DNA of 64,000 bases, from positions 18,669,261-18,733,260 of the forward strand of contig NC_003074.8 in assembly GCF_000001735.4 (NCBI RefSeq). Reading direction: 5' to 3'. The notes under the pieces were generated by a model that was not told the DNA's origin, did no database searches, and saw only the letters and a program-made list of their open reading frames with translations. The position numbers and the translations under genes are program-made. The DNA comes from Arabidopsis thaliana. Taxonomy: Eukaryota; Streptophyta; Magnoliopsida; Brassicales; Brassicaceae. Every line of letters begins with the position of its first letter. Positions within the stretch are counted from its first letter, which is position 1. Positions 1 to 13,100 of this stretch are shown piece by piece.

Positions 1-3000
1 CTCCGTTTCATCCAAAATTTTGTTGCCTATGCAGATTAATATGTAGTTTACTGTTTGATACTATGATGTTTGATCGGTCCGATTTGGTCTACAATTTCTT
101 ACTCCACCATATATAACATTTCTATTTAGAAGGCTTATATTTTAGTATTTTACATTAATCAACTTCTATATCTATAATTGCTTTGGACTATGAACCATGT
201 TAAATAGTCTCTTCTTCATCGCCAGTATTCGAACATGAAAACTTCCCAACCCTCACATTTTGAGTGGTCGAGTGATATACTATATGAAGAAAGTTTGTAA
301 ATGTTAAATTGTTAACTTCAAAGCTAAGATCATTTACATCCATTTCGTAAATCATATTTTAGATTTACTTTTTACTTTTGTACTTTATAGGCATCTTACA
401 ATTTACAAATATATACTCATTTACTTATAAGACATTGAAATAAGACGTGATATATTTATTTAAATCCCTTGTTGACTATCCCAAACCAAGTTTAAAAGAT
501 TTATCAAACGTATTATTTGCACGACAAATGATAAGGTCAAACACCTTGGACTACACGTGATGTTCCTTATATATTTGACATATATGTCGACAAAATTTAT
601 GGCAATAGCCTTGAATTTGAAGTGTCGTTACAAAAAGTCATTATCGTAGACAATTTTGGTCCGTTTGTGTGGCTTTCGACTCTATCGACCGTTGCTATGT
701 CCCCACTCAATCACAACAATCGATCGGTCAATTTGGTCCAACAGCTTTGGTTTGGTTCAATGTCTTCGTAACAAAAATGTCAAAATCTCTTGTTGTCATG
801 GGTTGGTTTTCGTAATTGGTCGTTTTACTTGTTGGGTGATGATGTTAAGAAAAATTAGGACGCTTACGCTTGTTTTATAATATTTGTACGTTCAATAATT
901 GAAAAGAAACCATCAAATAATAAATATAATATTCTTATTTCAATAATACCACTAACGAAATCAAAACCAAAATAATAACTTTACTAGCTAGCAGTATCTA
1001 GGATTTTTTCTCAATAATTTTAAGTTTAAACCAATTCACATTTATCTTTGTAACAATTAACAAATATAGTAAAGTTTTTATAACATGCTAATAAAAATGG
1101 GTGAACCAAAAAATAGTTATATAAAATTATGTGTAAACATGTTAATTAATATATATTTTAAAACATCAATTTTGATAATTAAGTATTTTTTTTGGTTAAA
1201 ACAATGATGATTTTATCGCATTTGAAGGTGATCCACTGGAATATAATATATCAAACTACACAAAGATGGCCTTTATTATCTCGATGATAAACTAGTTATG
1301 AATTTTATAATATATCATAACTAATACAATTATTATAGTTTTTAGTGAAACAAATTCAAAGTGGGTAAAAAGCTCCCCCATGTGCTTAATACCTTATTAG
1401 TTATTACCTTCTACAATAACCTATTTTACGAATAATTAAGAGAACATGTAGACCATATCAAATATGCATAATGCACATATATCAAGTTGCCATTAAATCT
1501 TTTTTGACCGATATTCACAACAAACACACTAGTACTATACCACTCCTGTTCTTATAAAATAGAAAAACAATCTAGCACTGATAGTAGCCCAAATTCAATT
1601 ATAAGTCTAGTGAGAATAGATAAAAAAAAAACGCATAAAATATACGTCCATTTACTAATCGAATGAATGTAAACACTTTACTAACAACCGAGATAATGTA
1701 TATCTGACCAAAAATCAGTTGTTTGTATGGTTGCTAAGTAAGAATTCATAACAACCGAGATAAACAACTCTATCAAATGTACTTCGTTTCATCAAATTAC
1801 TAATCGAAACTTCGAAACCTATTATAATAAAAAAGACGATTCTAGTTAAAGTATGAGAAACCTTTTTTAAGACATAAAGTATGATAACCTTTTTTCCTTA
1901 ATTCGCGACCTCCTTTTCATAAACCATTCGCCTTTTGATAAATATATTATCCATAAAAGTAAGCACTCGTGTGGTCGATATCTCATGTCTGTTCTTTACA
2001 AATGGATTCTTGTTAGGTTTTAGGGTGGCTATAAAGCTATACCATCGTAGAAGCGTGCGTGCGATGGCGAAGGATAAAGTGAGTTTCGATCATTGTATTC
2101 TTCATTATTTTGAATTTGATTAATTTTGTTTTTTGTATGTTCCATAAGATTCACCAAATTAAAGTGATTTTGCAGGTCTGCGTATTTCTTTCACTGTTTT
2201 TATTAAGCAGATTAAATATTTAGTCCATATTTCTAAAATTCTGTTTATGTATAGAAATTGTAAACTTTTGGGACATGCCATGATACGTTTAATAGATCAA
2301 GTTTAATTATATTGTGGAATACGTCAAGAGCTTACATAAAGGATTGTTTTAGTAGTATACCATATATGTGGTAATATCGCAGGTCCGATCCGAATGGTAA
2401 CAGTAACGTAAATAGTGTAAAATGGGAAAGAGAACATAACAAGGTCTTGCTAGTGAATTAGAATATACAATTTACGTTGAACAAACGGTACACATAAATG
2501 AAACAAAAGTTGAATAGTGATCATATCAGAATATCAGATCAATAATGTATAAACAATATCAAATTTTAACTATTTTAATGATCGAAACAATTCTTATAAC
2601 AAACTTAATTCGTATGACTGTTTTCGATCTTTTGATGATATATATTTTCAAAGGAAGTTGTCATTGTCAACTTGCAATTCAACAGTTTCTAATTTTGGGT
2701 GCTGTTGAAACCCAACTACCACATTTTGATGTATTTAAAACATTATACTATGCATCTTTCTGATACAAAAATGTATATCATTAATATGTATTAGAATTCT
2801 TAGAACATGCCTATATATCCAATATAGCTCATCAAACACTAACGAGTATAAAGACCATCCACTCCACCACCACATTAAGTTTTTGACTTAATGATCATCG
2901 GCTATGTTGTTGTGGTCCAACATAAAGAGTCTGCCGAGTTTGGTTTCACTGTCTAAATTGGAACCGTTTTTGGTTCAACAACTAGTTCACGCAGTAAAGT

Positions 3001-3684
3001 ATCACTTAAATACAGTTAGTTCAACCGGCCATAAAAAAGTTTGTTCTCGTACATATGGATATTATTGATTTACACATTGAGAATATCTACCCATCTATTA
3101 TTAACAATTAAGCTTGACCTAGAGAAATTCTGATGTAGATTTTTCTGATTATCTTCTCATGGTTAGGAACCAAACCTTACCTTGTTTCTCTACTCGAATC
3201 AATCTCTTTATTAGCTTATGTATGGTTTAGTGTTCTCTAACCAAACCAAGAAAAGGATTGGTTTAGTGTTAACATACTGTATTACTAAGTACATAGTTAT
3301 TGGGCTATAAGAAGCTAACTGGGCCACAAATCCAGAATCCCAATATAAGTCAATGTACATCGTTTGCTAAAATCTAAAAACGGTATCTTTAATCTCAGAA
3401 AGGACATTATACAAAGATGATGATGTTACACATAAGGTCGTTTATCTACATCAACTTCAACCCACTAGTTCTTCATATTACATAAAGTCTCATAAAAGCG
3501 ATTTCGTATCGAACTTTTACTCATAAAATTCCCTTATTCTATGATTAAAAAGGAAGAAATTCCAAAGTTTTATAGTATTTTTATGCAATGCCAACTTGTG
3601 TTGCTTCGTAATTCCAGGTACATTACATAATTTAATAAAATTAAAATGAACCAATCAAAAACAAATCCAGGTCATCATCATGAC
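1..3684. other. AT-rich intergenic region, no supported gene
   Basis: I see no convincing gene here. Open frames are short, AT-rich and mostly lack an ATG. The only gene-like spot is near 2064: an ATG with four further codons, a GTGAGT donor, and a TTTGCAG acceptor near 2175. Joining these gives only about 20 codons ending at TAG, with a hydrophobic run resembling the start of a signal peptide, so it is at best a relic. GGGC/GCCC motifs appear from about 3300 onward, where the promoter of the next gene probably begins. Confidence 0.6.
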
Positions 3685-3732
3685 TTGGGCCGGCCCAATA
3701 TCCCTGAGTCGGCAACACTCTCTCTCTCTCTT
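3685..3732. promoter_or_regulatory. Palindromic Site II-type (TGGGCC) pair and CT-rich patch
   Basis: TTGGGCCGGCCCAA at 3685-3698 is a perfect 14-nt palindrome made of two inverted TGGGCC cores, the Site II motif bound by TCP factors in plant promoters. A (CT)n pyrimidine patch follows at about 3718-3732, typical of Arabidopsis core promoters. Further GGGC motifs lie at about 3300-3325. The position, about 175 bp before the DUF1685 reading frame, fits a promoter for that gene. The role is inferred from motif and position only. Confidence 0.5.
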
Positions 3733-3872
3733 CCATTCCTTTATAACTAATCTTCAACTAACTTTTCTCTTCCCCCTAACTTTTTTCACCCAAATATTTC
3801 GACTTAATTACCAAAAAACCAGCCATTGATCGTAAAACCTTTCCACCACCGCACACCCCCTCGCCGGGGGTA

Positions 3873-4405
3873 GTGCGTCGCATACACGCGCCACCGTTAC
3901 CTTCTACTTCTCTCTTGAAGCAACACTCGTGGTCTCCTGATCTAATCCGCGAGGAAGCTTGGTCAAAACGTCAAGATATCTCCCGCCACCGTCATCTCCG
4001 CCGTGGTAAGAGCTTGACCGACGAAGATCTCGACGAGCTTAAAGCAAGTTTCGAACTCGGATTCGGTTTCGGATCTCCCGAAAACGCTGATCCAAGACTT
4101 TCCAACACGCTTCCCGCGTTAGAACTTTACTTCGCCGTTCAAAAAAGCTACAACGACGCCGTTTCTAACAAATCAACAACGTCGTCGTCTTCACTCTCCG
4201 ACGGCGATACCAGTCCTCACCACACCGTATACCAAACCAGTATGTATAAACATACACACACACACATATATACACATACACGATTATAAATTTATAATGA
4301 TCAAATTTCATTTGAATAGGTGATGATCCGCAAACGGTGAAGACGAAGCTGAAGCAATGGGCGAGAGTGGTGGCGTGCACCGTGAACCAATCGCCGCCGA
4401 GATGA
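3873..4405 (+). CDS. DUF1685 family protein, no ATG found
   Basis: Two exons, 3873-4239 and 4320-4405 (GT at 4240, AG at 4318-4319), encode about 150 residues of the plant DUF1685 family, whose function is unknown. Family hallmarks are visible: HSWSPDLIREEAW near the N-terminus, the KSLTDEDLDELKASFELGFGF core, DPRLSNTLPALELY, and the C-terminal DDPQTVKTKLKQWARVVACTV. It ends at TGA 4403-4405. The oddity is the start. The frame opens upstream, but I find no in-frame ATG between the upstream region and the conserved core. The first start-like codon is GTG at 3873. A TAG just before TG CGT could be a splice acceptor that splits an ATG. I recall this as AT3G50350. The family is clear; the start is unresolved. 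Confidence 0.8.
4253..4277. repeat. CA/TA microsatellite in DUF1685 intron
   Basis: A short CA-rich dinucleotide run (about 4253-4264) passes into TA/CA repeats inside the single intron of the DUF1685 gene. It is a likely length polymorphism with no coding effect. Confidence 0.6.
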
Positions 4406-5004
4406 TAATTTTAACGACTGTTAAACGTTGTGGGGATAAAGGTTAATCCGGAACAGGGTATGTAAATTGAGACGCCAAACAGTCGGTGGAGTCCAGTCAG
4501 CGTTGTAATATTACACACACAATAGTAAAATACTAATATATGTTGGACCCAACTTGTTTATAAGTTATATTGTTTATTGTATAATGCATGATTTGATTTG
4601 ATTTATCTTCTTTTAGTATGTGATATATAATTTTATATATGCAACAGAACACAATTTGCAAAAGTATATTCTCAGATTCTATTGTCTGACTTTTGTCCAT
4701 GGGAGAGTGGTGTTGGCTTCTCTTATATTCGTTGCTAAGCTTGATAAAGGATTATGCAAATTCACGTGAATTTGCATATAGTGATTAATTCAGATTAACT
4801 GATCTCTTTCAGATCAAAATCTTTGTAGCGTAACTTATATATATTATAACTTTTGAAAAGAAGAAAAAAATTATGGCCGAAGAAACGATCGAAATAGTGA
4901 GAAAATAGAGAAAGTGTAGGGAACGATGAGGGAGTAAGTAACACATCTGTGTTTTGTCTGATTGTCTGATTAAGAACTACACATAGCAGATCTGTGTTTT
5001 GTTA
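4406..5004. other. Spacer between DUF1685 gene and centrin gene
   Basis: This holds the probable 3' UTR of the DUF1685 gene, AT-rich spacer, and the upstream region of the centrin gene. No coding potential is visible. Confidence 0.55.
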
Positions 5005-5026
5005 TGGGCCTTCACTATTAGGCCCA
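5005..5026. promoter_or_regulatory. Inverted Site II pair upstream of centrin gene
   Basis: TGGGCC at 5005-5010 and GGCCCA at 5021-5026 form an inverted pair about 140 bp before the centrin ATG. Site II (TGGGCY) elements are frequent in promoters of genes expressed in dividing cells and are recognised by TCP factors, which suits a centrin. Function is inferred. Confidence 0.5.
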
Positions 5027-5160
5027 TCTGACCCATATCGTTACCGCTTTTTAGTATGGAAAAGCAACAACAATGTAAAGGAAAGCAGAAACGTTAGATT
5101 TCTTTAGACGCGCAAACTGAAAGAGCTTTGATCGATCGATTTGGAGGATTCGTAGAAGAT

Positions 5161-6242
5161 ATGGTTCGTTCTTACCTTTGATTCTGTCTTTATTTTTTTT
5201 ATGTTTAGAGATTAGCAATTTCTAAGGATCTCTAGATAACAATTTTGCATGATGGATTTTTTTTTTTAAGATCTGATTTGTATTTAGCGAATGTTAGAAT
5301 GAAGAAATTAGGGTTCCATGATTGAAGAAGATTTTAGACGAAACCCTTTAGTGTTAGAGCTGAGATTTTGAATTTTGGATGTTATTATTGCAGTCGAGTA
5401 TATACAGAACTGTTTCGAGAAAAGAGAAACCGAGACGTCATCATGGATTGACGACACAGAAGAAGCAAGAGATTAAGGAAGCTTTTGAGCTATTTGACAC
5501 TGATGGTTCTGGTACCATTGATGCTAAAGAGCTTAATGTTGCTATGAGGTAATATCGAGAGCTTTATATCTTTCTGTCTTTGTTTTATGGTTTTGGAATT
5601 GATTCTTGATATTATCATTTGTGATAGGGCGCTTGGTTTTGAAATGACGGAAGAGGTATTATTATTTCTTTCGTTTTTTCGGTTTTTTCCGCTAAGATTC
5701 GTTGTTTATATCTATGGTTCTGATACCTTGATGTATTTGGTATTGAAGCAAATCAACAAAATGATAGCTGATGTGGATAAAGATGGAAGTGGAGCTATAG
5801 ATTTTGATGAGTTTGTTCATATGATGACTGCTAAGATTGGTGAAAGAGACACAAAAGAAGAGCTCACTAAAGCATTCCAGATCATTGATCTTGACAAAAA
5901 TGTATTTACTCATAACTTAGTTAGTTACTTCATTTGATCTTAATTTTTCTAGAAGCTAAACTATTTTTCTTCCAAATTTTCAGGGGAAGATATCTCCGGA
6001 TGATATCAAACGCATGGCAAAGGACTTGGGTGAGAATTTCACTGATGCTGAGATACGAGAGATGGTTGAAGAAGCAGACCGAGACCGTAAGTGTCCTAAA
6101 CCTTTTTTCTCATTCTCTTGTGGCACAATGCTTGGTTTGACTAAAGATATATGATACATTACTGAAAACTGCAGGTGATGGTGAAGTTAACATGGATGAA
6201 TTCATGAGGATGATGAGGAGAACTGCTTATGGTGGTAACTAG
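5161..6242 (+). CDS. CML20: Centrin-like calmodulin-related protein CML20
   Basis: Six exons (5161-5163, 5394-5548, 5628-5655, 5749-5901, 5984-6086, 6175-6242) give a 169-residue centrin. The first exon holds only the ATG. The protein has a basic N-terminal tail ([15 protein letters not shown]) and four EF hands. The loops are [26 protein letters not shown] (a 14-residue stretch), DLDKNGKISPDD and [12 protein letters not shown]; all retain Asp at position 1 and an acidic residue at the last position. Centrins are Ca2+-binding proteins of microtubule-organising sites. Plant members also act at the nuclear pore/TREX-2 complex and in nucleotide-excision repair with RAD4. I recall this as AT3G50360, called CML20 and in places CEN1 or CEN2. 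Length, exon phases and stop all fit an intact gene. Confidence 0.95.
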
Positions 6243-7175
6243 AAAGGTTGTTGCTGTTCTTAACGATATTTGATGAGCTCTATTATAGTTCTTTAACTGA
6301 GGCTTAATTATCTGTAATATTATTACTGAAGATACATATATCACAGTTTTAATCTATAGCTCATCTTAATGGCAAGTCTTGGTCTGTCTTTGTATCATTA
6401 TAAGATGTATAAATTGGCAAAATATTCGTAGTCTTAGTGAAAAACTTTAGGAGCTCGCATTGGTTACTTCATAAGTCGTCAAGATTTGGACCTCTGCGCA
6501 CATCATCATCTAGAAAAAGATATTAGATTTGTCTTGTCATAATACCCTGTTGCATTAAAGTTGTCGATTCATCATTTTTTCTTTCACAAAAAGTGGTACC
6601 ATTTTATGTCAACCATAAGTTGTAAAGTTACACAACTGTGGAAACTTCACTTACATAACATATCCGACCTTTGAAAGCTTACATCAATGGATTCCAAAAA
6701 GAAAAAAAGATCCATTGATCATAACAAAGCATTTTCCTTAGGCAAAGTTTCCAAGTTAGCTTAAAACTTTAAAAGTTGTCGATTCATTGCACAAGGGTTT
6801 TGAAACAAAAAAGTAAAGCATAAAAAATTAATTCAATAAGAGTGTGTACTGATTTGTAGAAGCTATAAAGATAATGTTGACAACAGATACATTGGGGCCG
6901 TGAATTGGGTATTCTACACCGAAAACCTCACGACAATATTTTTACCAACCATGACGAAATTAAGCATTACCAAAGTCCCCATATAATGAATCCCCAAACG
7001 AGTAAAGAGAACAAAATCTAATTATCTAACGAGGATAAAAAGAAGAAAAAAAGGAAGCTAACTGATATATGGGAAAATTGAAAGGAAAAAAAGTCCAAAT
7101 CTTCTTATGAAGCCAAAGCTGGTTGGGTTATTGGGATGAGTTTATATCTGAACGGACCTGGATGGTGAAGAATCA
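6243..7175. other. Convergent 3' region between centrin and PRRC2-like genes
   Basis: This is the meeting point of two convergent genes and contains their 3' UTRs. The sequence is AT-rich with poly(A)-signal-like stretches. No gene is seen. Confidence 0.55.
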
Positions 7176-10100
7176 TCAAATTGAGGGGGAAGTGGTGGTG
7201 GTAGTAGAGGAAGCAGAGGCACAGCTGTTACCAGTCTGCTTAGCCACATAGATTTGCTTGACCTTTGGGTTATTCGGAAAGCCTCTCTCTCTGGCCATGG
7301 GTTGGTTTCTGCCATGGTAGCCCGATCTCCGGTTTTGATGGTGCTGGTGTTGGTGGTGGTGGCTGGGCCCACCAACATGCTGAGACTGCGTGTTCTTCTC
7401 CTGAGAAGATTGTTGTTGTTGTTGTTGTGGTGGCTTGAAGCCAGGACCATTTGGATTCTGAGTGTTGTTGCTGTTGGGATCAGATAACGTGGAGGTGGGC
7501 TTTGCTGGTGGAGCACCAGTGGTGGAACTGTAAGCGTTTGAGGAGTCCACCATTGCGTCTACAACTGTGGATGCTTGAACGTTGGGATATCTGTTAGGAG
7601 GAGGAGGAGGAAGCATGTTGTTGTTAAACTGAGGTGATGGAAGATTGGAGCCATCTGTTCCTTCCTGCTGTTTCTGCATTTGCATCGTTGGAGGACCCGA
7701 AAATGGCATGTAAGGCCACCGTGCTCGAATAGGCATCTCCTGAGAAGAAGACTGACCCACACCATAAAATAAATATTAAGTCGATGGATTCTTCTACTAG
7801 TTAGCATTATTGGAAATCATAATGATGGGATCCAATACCTGGAAAGGAGATGGATCAAACATTGGCATAGGAAGGTGCTGAAGAGACGCAGGTACAATGT
7901 TACATTGCATGGAAGCCACATTAGGATTGTTTACATCACCATCTCCTCCAACCGGAGAAGAAGATACGTTTGGGTTGTGTTTCCAATCTGGTTGCTTTCC
8001 AGATGGGATGTAAGTTGTTCCCATGAAACTCAACCCTCCAAACTGTCCAACAGGTGCAAAGTGGTTATAAACAAACATGTGAGGAGGTCCCTGAACGCCA
8101 GGAATAGCACCGGGTGGGGTTAGAAAAGGACCCGTGAAACCGGCAGGAGGGGCATAGAAGGAATCTACTCCAGAATGACCCTGCTGCTGCCAGGTCGTAG
8201 GTGGACCAGATACTGTTACTGGACCTTTCTGGGACTGTGATTGGGTTGCTCCTGCGTCATGGTGCGGGCCAAAAGCAAAAATGGGTCCTCTTAACATGGG
8301 ATTCACATCATAGAAAGGGTAATGAGGAGGGCCTGGAGGGAAGTGAGTGATCATTTGGTTTGAGTTGTGTGGACTTGGTAATTGTGGCCACAGAGAGATT
8401 GGGGTGTCCACTGAAAGATCTGCTGGTAGAGAAACAATGAGAGATTCCTCAGCTTTTGATCGACTAGTCTGCCCACCAACAGTACCTGCCAAAGCAAAAG
8501 AAATTACTTCAGACAACAAACAACCATTTGGGAATGCATAAACCCTACAGAAAGCAAATATACCACTTGCTGCCCCATCATCTAACTCTGTTCCTCCATA
8601 AATTTTGGTTTCAACAGGTAATACAGAGCCAGTACTCAAGGCATTCCCACTGGTTTCATCATTAGTTATGGCTGCCACAGCAATAGCTGAAGCAGCAGCT
8701 TCTGCTTCTGCTTCACAAATCTCTATGCCAGTGGATGATGGATTTCGATGTTTGTTATCTTTTTCAAAATATAAAGAGCTATCCTTCTCTGTACGCCCAC
8801 CACAGGGAGGGATAACAGTGGAAGATGTAACTGCACCTAAAAGAGAAAGAAAGATCCATCATTTAAATGCAACGACGAGCCAGTTCAAAGTAATAATCAA
8901 GGTATCTAGTCAACCAGCTCACCAAATTGAATTTTGCCCTCAGCAAGCAATGAATTTATTGGACTTGTGCTGCTTGAAAAAGTATTGTTCTTTGGCACAA
9001 CAGACGTTGATGTCGAATTTGACTCGCTAATTCGGTTGGCACCATTCTCAACAGAAACACATGAAAGATGAGATACGGGTTTCATGGCTTCATCAAGCTG
9101 ACTCTGGGTTAGGGCCATAACCTACAAGGTAATATGAAAAGGCTTCAGATATTTGCATAGGCGTGATTCATAACTAGTAGAGCATGAGTCATAAACTATT
9201 TTGATTATTATCCACTATGACTTTCTCTGTCCTCAATTCTTACTGCTTTCTGTTTTCAGTAAACCATTCTATCAATTCATATAAAGTGACTATGAGATGC
9301 GGCTTAAAACACAACCGTTTTAGATGACATTGGAAAGGTAAGCAAGAATCTTGCAGATACATTTTTTGGATTGTCCGTTTTCGATTTTTGTAGAAACTTG
9401 AACCAAGTCAAAAAAACCATGAACAATATATATACTCACCGGCTGATAGGTGAGTTGGTTACCCCAAGTCCCCACAGGTGTATGACTGTTATCGAGAACC
9501 TTATTTTTGTTGCTGAATACAAAACCTGACGCTGGATTCTGATCATTTTTGGGTATAACTGGAAGAGCACTACTTTCCTGAGTGGACCTGCAAAATGAAA
9601 TAGAAGGTAAGAACATAAGCAGAGGGGAGCTATCTCTACAAACACACTTAAAGCATTTCAATTGATCAAATAATGGAATGTACTTGTTGCTCCCAGATTT
9701 TTCATCAACATGGGAATCTATTTTAGGTGAAGGTGTGCCAATTGGGGCTAACGTCTGTCTGTTGGAGACTGGATTAAACTGCTTATTGTTCGCAGCTCGG
9801 CTAGCTGGTGGGCTTCTGTTGGACCTGGCTGCAGTAGTATTGTTCTGGAAAGTTGAACGAGGTTTTCGGAATGCCTACAAGAAAACAAATTCACTTTTAG
9901 TGAGAATTACCTCAGAATAGGTAACAATTCACAAGTAGAAGAACACTAGAGTTTTAGATTGCATCAGAACCTTGGCTGCCTGAGACTTCTCTTTAATTTC
10001 CTTTTCTCTCTGTTCACGGCGATCATTAAGCATTTGCCTTTTTGATCTTACCTCAATAAAATCATCATCGTCACTAGGAGCTTCAATACCTTGTTGCTCA

Positions 10101-13100
10101 AAGACACGAACAATTCCAATCTGCAAAGGTGCATCAATTTCCTTTTCAGATACCATATTCCTTTTAAGGTTTGCTTGTCCAGAATTTGGACTGAGTGGAT
10201 TCTTCACGACAGCATCTTTCCCAAGTCTATTCTCAAATGAACCCCCACTAACTGTTTTCTGCATAGCATTCAAACCGGACGCTGAGCTGTCTAAGGCTTG
10301 TTTCTGGGACTTGTTGGACACAACATATTTTCTACTCCCAATTTTTGTAGAAGTTTGTGCCCTTCCATTTCCATTTCGATTTTCATCGGAAGATGGCCAG
10401 TTTGATTCCCGAACTCTAAATTCAACCCTCTGACGACGATATCTTCTATTACCACCAGAATCTACCCGAGAAACCTCAGCAGTACCAGATGAGCGCAAGC
10501 CAGAATTTCTTACTGCACTTGTGTCAGTTTGGACTTGGTATCCTGATTGTCTTTCAGCAAAATTTGATTTTCCATGACTCATCTTTCGAGAAGGTAATTG
10601 CGAATTACCAGACAACTCTGGTTGCTTTTGAGGTGACACAGCAGCCTCAATGCTCGCTCTCGCTGGAGGTAGATTAGCATTCTTCAGTGTGCCCTCATCA
10701 GAAACATTTGTCGGTCTTCTAAGAACACTAAGCTGAGGGTGTGAGACAGAGGTTGCTGCGTTTCTAGCGAGCAGGTTAGCCGAATTTCCTTGACCAAGCT
10801 GAACAGTCACCAAGGATCCAGGATTCTGATTCAAAGCATAAGTTGATAAACCATTCGCTTGGACAACTGAATGATGTGGCGGTGGCAGCACCCCTTGGGA
10901 TATTGGGGATGTATACGGTAGTTGACCAAACTGAATGAGAGGAGGCTGGGGCTGTTGCATATGGGTAAGCGAGGAGCCAAATTGGGGATGAAGAGGAAGA
11001 GGCATTTGGATGGAACCAATCTGTATGGCAGGGAAAGGAGAAGGTATCAGCGAAGGACCAGAAAACAAACCAAACTGAAACTTGACAGGCTCCTCCATCT
11101 GTGCTGAAGTAGTAGATACAGGAGGAATAGCTGTCTGAAGAGATGATGGATGCAGAGCAGCGCTGTGAAGTGGTATGACAGGATGAGTAGAAACGGTAGA
11201 GTTACTTGTGGAGTCTACTTTACTGGCCACCTCAAATGACTGGCGACCAATATTTGGGTGAACTGTCAAGTTCTGCATCGTGGTTTCAGCACCCTGGAAG
11301 GTCCTAGACGCATTATGCATGCCCAAGGGATCAGAAACGACAGCAGGTTGGGCGGCTTGTTCACCACGGCTTGTCTCAATAGAAGGTCTTTCATCATCTA
11401 AAGAATCGACAGTATGCTGATGAAGTGGAAATGTAGATTCGGAGTTCCGTTGACATTTTTCAAAGTCATCGCTGGGTATTTCAACCTCCACTCCTTCATT
11501 AAAGCCTAAGACTAGATTAGAGTCTTTATCATCGAGATGCATTTCTTCTAACTCTTGGGCGAGATCTATGTTCTCATCAACCCCGTGTATTTTATCCTCC
11601 TCCTGGTATCCATCTTCATCTTCGTCGTATTCTTCTTGTTCCTGCAACCGTTCATTACTGTCAAGAGTCCACTCTTCATTATCCCAGCAAGACACAGAGC
11701 CTGTCGCCATCATCAAACTATCCTTTCCAATATCACTAGAAATAATTGGTGCTCCCCCCTTCTCTAGTAAACCAGCATCTTCTCCCATTCTGGAAGTAGG
11801 TAGGACAGTTGAATCTGCTGATTCATCCAAGTCATCATGAGAGAGATGAACAGGGGAATCAGGTGGGCTAGTAACGGAAAGTGAAGATTGAGAGTCACAT
11901 CTTCCAGTCAGCTTGGTATCGAACCGGCGATGTTCATCGATACCACTTCCAGGCAGCACATGATGATCCTCAATATAATTGGCTAGAACAGTCGAATTAG
12001 TCCTACCTTTATGGCTGTAGTTAATCCCTCCAATAGACGTTGAGGGACCAGGATGCTCAACCTCGCTTCTAAAGGAAGTCTTTTGCCTAGACTCCTGGGG
12101 AGGGGGAAGAACACGTGGCTGCCTTACTGAATATCTTGGTCTTCCAAAAGGGTAATAGTCATCCCCCTCGGGATTCTGATACAACTTTTCAGGATAAGGA
12201 GAATATGGACCATGACGAGGACGGCCCTGGCTTTGCCCCCATCCAGGATCACCATATTGCTCTCCAAAATTTTCACGAGATTCAGATTCCATTCCATAGT
12301 TCCTACCATGCGTCCTTCCATCTCCAGGAATTCTCCAACTCTGATCAATTGAATGCTCCGGGAATCCTGGTTTGAAGTAGGAAGGGGCACTGAGATATCC
12401 AGCTGTCCCAAAGAATTCTTCCTGTGGGCTATGTGGAACATTCTCCAAATTTTGTGGAATAAACCTTGAATTGCTTCCACTCTCAATATCTTCCTTTCTC
12501 CACGTAGGCTTTTGTCTATCAGGGAACCCAAAAGAACCATCCCTAGAAAATTGAGACGTGGCATTGCTCTCAAATGATCTCATGGGTACTGATAGATCTA
12601 AAGTTGATGACGTAGTAATTCTATCCACCATTCTTTCGCTGTCTTCCCAATCAACAACATCTGCAGAGTCTTTTTCTTTAACAATATCTAAGAATTTATC
12701 CTCTGAAATAGTTGAAGAGCTGCTGCAACCTTTGGCAGCTTCAGCCTGTCTCCTGGAAATCTTTTCTTCCAACTCTAGAAGCTTTTGCTTAGCAGCTTGC
12801 TTCCTCCTTTCTTCTTCCATGAACAACCTATGTTTCTCCTCTTCTTTTGACTTCCTCAACTCTTCTGCCCTCCTTGTAGCCTCTAGTCTCTCCTGCTCGT
12901 TTCTGAAAGCAGCTTCTCTGGCCTCTTCTTCTAATCTTCTCTGCCGCTCATCTTGTTCACGAGCCAGCCGTAGTCTCTCTTCTTCTTCTGTTCGAGCTAG
13001 TTCTATCACCCTTTCCTGTTCCTCAATAATCCGCCGGCGTTCCTCTTCCTGCATCTTTTGAACTCTCTCAAGTTCAGCCTCAAATGACTCCCTGACAGGA

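Noticed and set aside
7254..7487. Plus-strand frame rich in Leu and Val
   Set aside because: Antisense of the Gln/His-rich C-terminus of the PRRC2-like gene.
12558..13061. Plus-strand frame of 167 codons, Ser-rich
   Set aside because: It is the antisense shadow of the Glu/Arg-rich coiled coil of the PRRC2-like gene; GAA/GAG codons read backward as TTC/CTC give a Ser/Leu-rich false protein.
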